Shown in pieces: positions 5,461-9,878 of a stretch of 9,878 nt of DNA. Numbering within the stretch: the first letter of the stretch is position 1; each line of letters begins with the position of its first letter. Under the pieces are notes generated by a model. It did not search any database. It saw only the letters and a program-made list of their open reading frames with translations, and was not told the DNA's origin. This DNA comes from CAZJGF01 sp964545665 (GTDB lineage: Bacteria > Chloroflexota > Dehalococcoidia > GIF9 > AB-539-J10). The stretch spans positions 1 to 9,878 of the forward strand of contig CAZJGF010000056.1 of the NCBI GenBank assembly GCA_964545665.1. The letters are read 5' to 3'. The position numbers and the translations under genes are program-made.

Positions 5461-6926
5461 ACTGGGCGACTGTTTCCTTCATAATATACACGCTGATATT
5501 GCTGGCCATTGGCATATGGTCATACCGCATTGTGGAACGAGTTCCGATAGCAAAATACGAAGAGGAATTCTACGCTGCAGGGCGAGGGCTGGGGGGCGTG
5601 GTGGTGGCTCTACTCATTGCTGGCGGACTTGCCAGCGCAGGAACATTCGTGGCTGGCCCAGGGATGTGCTATGCCTACGGCTACTCATGGGTATTCATAA
5701 ACAACATGCAGACTTTCATTAACCTGATGTTCCTAGCTCCGATAGGACTGATGGTTGGCATGGTAGCCAGGAGGGTCAATGCTGGCACTTATCTGGATAT
5801 GTTTAAAGCCAGATATCAAAACAAGGCAATAATAGTGATACTGGCAATCCTGGTGACCGTGTTCCTGTTGCCATATATGGCAACCCAGTTCGTAGGCGCA
5901 GCCAGGGTCATCAGCCAAATGACCGGGATAGGGTATTTTGGTGCTCTAGCCTTGGGGTCCTTGGTCGTGCTGGTTTACTGCGTCCTGGGCGGTATGCGTG
6001 GAACTTCCATCGCCATACTCGTTCAAGGTATTGTGATGACCGTTGGATGCATAATACTATTCATAGGCACAGTACACTATGCCGGTGGGTTTCAGAAGTC
6101 TAGCGAAATCCTTGCCGGCCTGGACATAACTTTGCTGTCGCCAACCATGGGCGGCGTATTCTCTGCACCGTTCTCCTTCTCCATAGCTTGTCTGATTGGA
6201 TATTTTGTAATTGGAATGCCACATGCCATGCTGGGAGCCCTGACATACAAGAATACCAGAGCCCTCAAGAGGGGCATATGGATGGGAGGGATATTCGTTT
6301 TCCTGTGGACATTTCTCCTGTGTATGTCGGGAACAATAGGTCGTTCAATAAATCCTGGCCTTGCAGTAGCTGATGAAGCTGGCCCCTGGCTGGCAATGCA
6401 TGTGATGCCGGGAGCGTTAGGAGGAATAGTCCTGGCTGGCATCGTGGCAGGAATCCAGACTACCGTTGCAGCCATGGCCATAATAATAGCTTCGAGTATC
6501 GCCAAGAACCTGTTTAAAGAACTCAAACCAGATGTATCAGATAGAGGCCTCAAGAGCGCATCGAGATGGACAATGGGAGGCTGCATAGCAGTGGCAATAG
6601 GGTTGGCCCTGCAACAGCCCTCGCTGATACAGTGGATTATTCTGTTCGCGATTGGGGGGCTGGAAGCTGCCACGTTTGGTCCAATACTTCTGGGCTTTCT
6701 CTGGAAGAGAGGCAATCAATGGGGCGCCATAGCCTCAATATGCTGGGGAATGATAATATATGCCCTCGGGAGCACAGTACTGCCGCAACTACAAGTAGGA
6801 GGCATGCATCAATCCTTTGTGGCTATAGTCAGTTCTGTCATCGTTTACGTAATAGTCAGCATGGCCACAGCTAAGCCCTCGGACGAGATAGTCCAAACTT
6901 TCTGGGGAGCACGCACACAAGCATAG
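5457..6926 (+). CDS. Sodium:solute symporter, PanF-type (SSS family)
   Basis: A 489-residue inner-membrane transporter with about 13 hydrophobic helices that imports a solute with Na+. PanF resemblance is visible in EEFYAAGRGLGG (36-47), the TM2 segment ASAGTFVAGPG (59-69), ARYQNK (118-123), QFVGAARV (144-151), GGMRGT (178-183), GMPHA (253-257), TYKNTRALKRG (263-273) and IGGLEA (399-404). The TM8 stretch QTTVAAM...ASS (334-347) carries the hydroxyl residues where the family's Na2 sodium site lies. Length is close to E. coli PanF (483). AAAGGAGG (5443-5450) lies six bases ahead of the ATG, which overlaps the YhdT-like gene by ATGA. Pantothenate is possible from the YhdT-PanF pairing, but the leading dipeptidase gene makes an amino acid, dipeptide or related acid equally likely. 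Confidence 0.85.
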   Translation: MNWATVSFIIYTLILLAIGIWSYRIVERVPIAKYEEEFYAAGRGLGGVVVALLIAGGLASAGTFVAGPGMCYAYGYSWVFINNMQTFINLMFLAPIGLMVGMVARRVNAGTYLDMFKARYQNKAIIVILAILVTVFLLPYMATQFVGAARVISQMTGIGYFGALALGSLVVLVYCVLGGMRGTSIAILVQGIVMTVGCIILFIGTVHYAGGFQKSSEILAGLDITLLSPTMGGVFSAPFSFSIACLIGYFVIGMPHAMLGALTYKNTRALKRGIWMGGIFVFLWTFLLCMSGTIGRSINPGLAVADEAGPWLAMHVMPGALGGIVLAGIVAGIQTTVAAMAIIIASSIAKNLFKELKPDVSDRGLKSASRWTMGGCIAVAIGLALQQPSLIQWIILFAIGGLEAATFGPILLGFLWKRGNQWGAIASICWGMIIYALGSTVLPQLQVGGMHQSFVAIVSSVIVYVIVSMATAKPSDEIVQTFWGARTQA

Positions 6927-6956
6927 ACTCACGGCCAAACTAAAAGGCTCAGTCAC

Positions 6957-6991
6957 GGGTCTGCCTCGGTTCCTCACCAGGCAGACCCATT
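6957..6991 (+). terminator. Hairpin terminator after the dipeptidase-symporter operon
   Basis: GGGTCTGCCT (6957-6966) and AGGCAGACCC (6979-6988) form a perfect 10-bp stem with a 12-nt loop, 30 nt past the symporter stop and between two convergent operons. It is followed only by ATTTCC, so the U-tract is weak. On the opposite strand no T-run follows, so it serves the rightward operon best. Confidence 0.6.
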
Positions 6992-7089
6992 TCCTAAGCC
7001 TTCCGGTAAGAAGGACAAAACACGGCAAGCCTCCTCACCGTTCCATCACTCTGACAATCAATCCCAGAAGAGCATATGGAACAAATCCC

Positions 7090-9360
7090 TTAAGTAGCTA
7101 GCTCTTGAAGCAATATCACCGCGGCCTTCTTATCCAGGGGCTCGTTATTGTTGCCGCACTTCGGTGACTGTATACAACTGGGGCAGCCATCCTCACAGGG
7201 ACATTCCTCCACCAGCTTAAAGGTGGCTTGCCAGAGCTGCTCCACTATCTCAAATCCCTTTTCGGCAATTCCAATGCCTCCAGGATAGGCATCGTAGATA
7301 AAGACCTGCGCCCTCCCGGTGTCAGGGTGAAGAGGAGTGGAAACGCCGCCAATGTCATTCCGGTCACAGAGGGCAAATAGGGGAAGTATGCCAATGGCGG
7401 CATGCTCACAAGCGTGCAAACCGCCGTGAAAGTCAAGCCCAGAATCAGCTATCCGACTGATTGCCCTTTGCGGCAAGTCAAACCAGAAGGCTTTGGTAAG
7501 GAAGTTCAGAGGTGGCAAATCAAGCGGTTCCTCTCCGATAACTTCCTCAGTGAACTGCCTCTTCTTCTTAAACCCAATCACCGCGGTGCTAACATCAACA
7601 TCTCCAAAATACACCTTCACACCCCGGCAATCCTTTTCCTCAGCCACCACTGCAATTCTGATATCGGTGATTTCCTTAGTCTGGGTGTAGTAACCAACAG
7701 AGGTCGGCTCTACCAAGGCAGTCTGCTTGACCAAATCAAGCCGTGTTACGAGATACGATTCGCCCCGATGAAGGTATATCGCCCCGGGGTGTACCTGGAA
7801 GAAGGCAACACTGGCCTCCACCGTCTCCAATAAGCAGCCATGGGATACGTCGATGACGGCATATTGCCCTGACATCGCCCTTATACTCACATCTTGGGCT
7901 GGATAGGTGATAGCAGGGGAAAGATACCATCTCCCCTGGTGTTTCCTCAGTTTGCTCTCTTGGTCCAGTTCAGCCAACGCAGCCTCCATATTGCTATCAA
8001 AGAATTCCCTGTCCTTATCATCCAGAGCTTTCTCCCAGGCGGCGCAAAGAAGGTGAGGTTTCAAGACATAAGGGTTATCAGGATTGATTAAGGCATTGTC
8101 GAAGTTCTTAGCAAAGAAGAAATCAGGATTACGCATTAGATACTGGTCAAGTGGATTATCTTGAGCAACGAGGAAGCTCAATGAGCTACCTGTGCTTCTG
8201 CCGCTGCGCCCTGCCTGCTGCCAGGCGCTGGCAATGCTTCCCGGGTAGCCAGTAAGCACCGTAGCCTCCAGATCACCAATATCTATGCCCAATTCCAGAG
8301 CGGTCGTAGCCACCAAGCCAAAGAGTTCGCCTTCAAAAAACTGCCGCTCAATTCGCCGCCTTTCATCAGGAAGGTAGCCTGCTCGGTAGGGGCTGATTTT
8401 GTCGGCTAATGACGAAGACAACTGCCCTCGGGTATAAAGATAAATAAGCTCGGCCAGCTTACGGCTTCGGACAAAGACGAGGCTGCGAATGTAGTTCTGA
8501 ATTAGCTCGGTAAGAAGGAAAGTAGCCTCAGTATTGGAGCTGCGCCGAGTGCTCTTGGCCCCATCAATGATTGGCGGATTCCAGAAGCCGAAATACTTCT
8601 CGCCGTGTGGTGAACCATCTTGAGTGACAGCCTCAAAAGGCAAGCCAACCAGATTTTCGGCATGCTCCTTGGGATTGGCAATAGTCGCCGAGCAGCAGAT
8701 AAACTGGGGGGCGGAGTCATAACAAGCACAAAGTCGCCGTAATCTCCGCAGCACGTTAGCCATATGAGACCCAAAGACGCCGCGATAAACATGAGCTTCG
8801 TCTATCACCACATACTTCAAGCGGCGGAATAACCTGGCCCAAGACTGGTGATTGGGCAAAATGCCAAGGTGGAGCATATCGGGGTTGGTCAGCACTACCC
8901 TGGCCTGTTTCTTTATGCCCACCCTCTCAGCCTGCGGCGTATCACCATCGAAAGTAGCTATCGCATCCCCAGAAATAAATGCTGGACAAGCAATTTCTTT
9001 CAGGCTACGCAGTTGGTCTTGAGCTAAAGCCTTGGTCGGGAAGATATAGAGAGCCCGGCTGTCTTTGTCATTTAGCATTGCTTCGAGCGTTGCCAGGTGA
9101 TAACACAATGTCTTGCCACTAGCACTGGGTGTAGCTACGATGACATTCCTGCCAGCAAGAATAGCATTCAATGCCTCTGACTGGTGACAATAGAGAGCTG
9201 ATATGCCCAAGGATTGGAGGCGTGCCTCAAGGGCAGGATGAAGAGGCTTATCTAACTGGCCAAAAATAGCATCCTGCGCAGGAATATGCTCCGTGTGAAC
9301 CATCTGCTGCCTATAGTCAGGCGAAGTGACAAGGTGATGAAGGAAAGCAGCAGCGTCCAT
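7090..9360 (-). CDS. mrfA: DEAD/DEAH-box DNA helicase with DUF1998 domain (MrfA/YprA-like)
   Basis: An ATP-dependent superfamily-2 DNA helicase; B. subtilis MrfA acts in excision of mitomycin C lesions. At 756 residues it is close to MrfA (about 749). Motifs occur in order: Q-motif region CHQSEA (58-63), Walker A TPSASGKT (77-84), PTKALAQDQ (108-116), TNPDMLH (158-164), DEAH box (187-190), CSAT (223-226), LVFVRSR (294-300), ATTALELGIDIG (351-362) and QQAGRSGR (381-388). The C-terminal half holds DUF1998 features GGLHACEHA (646-654) and YDAYPGGIG (689-697), and ends with a cysteine cluster (Cys720, 722, 726, 729, 735) that fits the zinc-binding site of MrfA. ATG 9360 lies seven bases past the DUF503 stop with only a weak AGGG, so it probably depends on transcription from upstream. 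No MrfB exonuclease gene is visible next to it. Confidence 0.9.
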   Translation of the reverse strand: MDAAAFLHHLVTSPDYRQQMVHTEHIPAQDAIFGQLDKPLHPALEARLQSLGISALYCHQSEALNAILAGRNVIVATPSASGKTLCYHLATLEAMLNDKDSRALYIFPTKALAQDQLRSLKEIACPAFISGDAIATFDGDTPQAERVGIKKQARVVLTNPDMLHLGILPNHQSWARLFRRLKYVVIDEAHVYRGVFGSHMANVLRRLRRLCACYDSAPQFICCSATIANPKEHAENLVGLPFEAVTQDGSPHGEKYFGFWNPPIIDGAKSTRRSSNTEATFLLTELIQNYIRSLVFVRSRKLAELIYLYTRGQLSSSLADKISPYRAGYLPDERRRIERQFFEGELFGLVATTALELGIDIGDLEATVLTGYPGSIASAWQQAGRSGRSTGSSLSFLVAQDNPLDQYLMRNPDFFFAKNFDNALINPDNPYVLKPHLLCAAWEKALDDKDREFFDSNMEAALAELDQESKLRKHQGRWYLSPAITYPAQDVSIRAMSGQYAVIDVSHGCLLETVEASVAFFQVHPGAIYLHRGESYLVTRLDLVKQTALVEPTSVGYYTQTKEITDIRIAVVAEEKDCRGVKVYFGDVDVSTAVIGFKKKRQFTEEVIGEEPLDLPPLNFLTKAFWFDLPQRAISRIADSGLDFHGGLHACEHAAIGILPLFALCDRNDIGGVSTPLHPDTGRAQVFIYDAYPGGIGIAEKGFEIVEQLWQATFKLVEECPCEDGCPSCIQSPKCGNNNEPLDKKAAVILLQELAT

Positions 9361-9367
9361 TAACCCT

Positions 9368-9661
9368 TTAAAGAGCTGGGAAAATCTCCATTTCCGACTT
9401 CACTATTTCTAAATTAGGATAACTCTGAACAATGAACTTCACCACACCAGACAAAGTCTCATCAGCATGCCTTCTGTGGTTGCTGACGCAAGCAATACCC
9501 AGAGTTGCTATCTGCCACAACTCCTGATTATCAATCTCAGCCACAGAAACGTTATACCTGTTTTGCAGCCGGGCAATAATAGACTTGACTATCTGCCGTT
9601 TACCCTTAAGGGACTCATTCTCAGGAAGATGAAGCTCTATTCGGCAAACACCAACGTTCAT
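9368..9661 (-). CDS. DUF503/YlxP family protein
   Basis: A 97-residue cytoplasmic protein of unknown function. The family pattern is clear: an opening strand (VGVCRIELHLPENES), LKGKRQIVKSII (18-29), the signature NRYNVSVAEID (33-43), WQIATLGIACVSN (48-60) and a final strand EIVKSEMEIF. In Firmicutes ylxP lies in the nusA-infB-rbfA region; here it sits ahead of the helicase instead, seven bases away, as first gene of a two-gene unit. The start at 9661 gives the usual family N-terminus, but the SD is poor (GGCGG five bases or less upstream). A promoter is visible at 9719-9747. Confidence 0.9.
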   Translation of the reverse strand: MNVGVCRIELHLPENESLKGKRQIVKSIIARLQNRYNVSVAEIDNQELWQIATLGIACVSNHRRHADETLSGVVKFIVQSYPNLEIVKSEMEIFPAL

Positions 9662-9682
9662 AAACCGCCGATAATCTTGACA

Positions 9683-9701
9683 CCTGAAACTTTCATTCAG
9701 G
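9683..9701 (-). other. Small hairpin in the DUF503 leader
   Basis: CCTGAA and TTCAGG form a 6-bp stem around a 7-nt loop, between the predicted transcription start (near 9712) and the DUF503 start codon. No T-run or known riboswitch pattern is visible. It may be incidental. Confidence 0.25.
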
Positions 9702-9718
9702 CCTCACGCAACTTAGCC

Positions 9719-9747
9719 AATATACACAGAGACGGTATTTTAGTCAA
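9719..9747 (-). promoter_or_regulatory. Promoter candidate for the DUF503-helicase pair
   Basis: On the minus strand TTGACT (9747-9742), a 17-nt spacer and TATATT (9724-9719) match consensus at 5 of 6 bases each. Transcription would begin near 9712, about 50 nt before the DUF503 start. It lies just left of repeat copy 2. Confidence 0.55.
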
Positions 9748-9760
9748 CAATGCCCAGCCA

Positions 9761-9878
9761 TGATCTAGTTCAGATAGATAGGTGACACATACATGGGTTA
9801 TGAAAGGGCGCTATAATGGCTGTATTATGAATGTTTATAGCACAATACCGGGGTACAATCGTCTGGCAAGCATTCCCA
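9761..9878 (+). repeat. Dispersed direct repeat, copy 2 (cut by window end)
   Basis: Partner of 1880-1996 in the same orientation, with similarity continuing to the last base of the window, so the true element is longer. It contains TATAAT (9812-9817) where copy 1 has TATAGT. The rightward TGACAC (9783-9788) is 23 nt away, too far for a normal -35. The leading segment GGTGACACATACATGGGTTATGA, here described at 9781-9803, has a near-tandem look (GGTGACA then GGGTTATGA), as multi-site transposon ends sometimes do. Confidence 0.75.

Noticed and set aside
6092..6715. Long minus-strand open frame inside the symporter gene
   Set aside because: It is antisense to a secure membrane-protein gene, and its proline- and alanine-rich translation is the usual shadow of hydrophobic codons.
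7402..7833. 143-codon plus-strand frame inside the helicase gene
   Set aside because: It is antisense to the well-supported DUF1998 region with no SD, and is treated as a shadow.
9783..9817. Repeat unit as a promoter (TGACAC with TATAAT)
   Set aside because: The spacing is 23 nt and copy 1 lacks a better -35. Both nearby genes have better promoter candidates outside the repeat.
1..9878. tRNA, rRNA, CRISPR array, transposase or phage genes
   Set aside because: None was seen when scanning both strands for their usual signatures.

Overview
The window looks like bacterial chromosomal DNA of middling GC content. Purine-rich Shine-Dalgarno (SD) sites sit ahead of most genes. Bacterial-type -35/-10 boxes with 17-nt spacers can be placed ahead of five transcription units. 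The protein families (GltPh-like symporter, N-acyl-D-amino-acid deacylase, M19 dipeptidase, PanF/YhdT pair, MrfA-type helicase, YlxP/DUF503) are bacterial or shared with archaea. Frequent ATA, AGA and AGG codons in the transporter and hydrolase genes would suit an anaerobic sediment or thermophilic lineage such as Chloroflexota or Clostridia-like Firmicutes, but that is a guess. No rRNA, tRNA, CRISPR array, transposase or phage gene was seen.

Layout from left to right. (1) The first codons of a leftward gene lie at the left edge, with a good SD and promoter. (2) A 365-nt gap follows, then a leftward dicarboxylate/amino-acid symporter very like archaeal GltPh. It appears to lack about 26 residues, including transmembrane helix 6, and has a problematic start. 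(3) A divergent 410-nt gap carries one copy of a roughly 117-nt dispersed repeat and a promoter for each flanking gene. (4) A rightward N-acyl-D-amino-acid deacylase. (5) A gap of about 470 nt with a promoter candidate and three SD-like sites, one of which opens a two-codon ORF overlapping the next start. (6) A rightward operon of M19 dipeptidase, YhdT/DUF997 small membrane protein and PanF-type Na+/solute symporter, joined by ATGA overlaps and ended by a 10-bp hairpin. (7) A convergent leftward pair, DUF503 then MrfA-type helicase, with its own promoter. (8) A second copy of the repeat, in the same orientation, running off the right edge.

The central genes make sense together. The deacylase frees D-amino acids from N-acyl forms, the M19 dipeptidase cuts dipeptides including those with D-residues, and the symporters could take up substrates or products. 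This suggests scavenging of cell-wall or otherwise D-amino-acid-rich material, which is inference from family knowledge. The helicase/DUF503 pair belongs to genome upkeep and is probably unrelated. The least explained items are the direct repeats flanking a 7.9-kb block, the symporter with a missing helix, and the leaders in which strong SD sites point at minimal ORFs.
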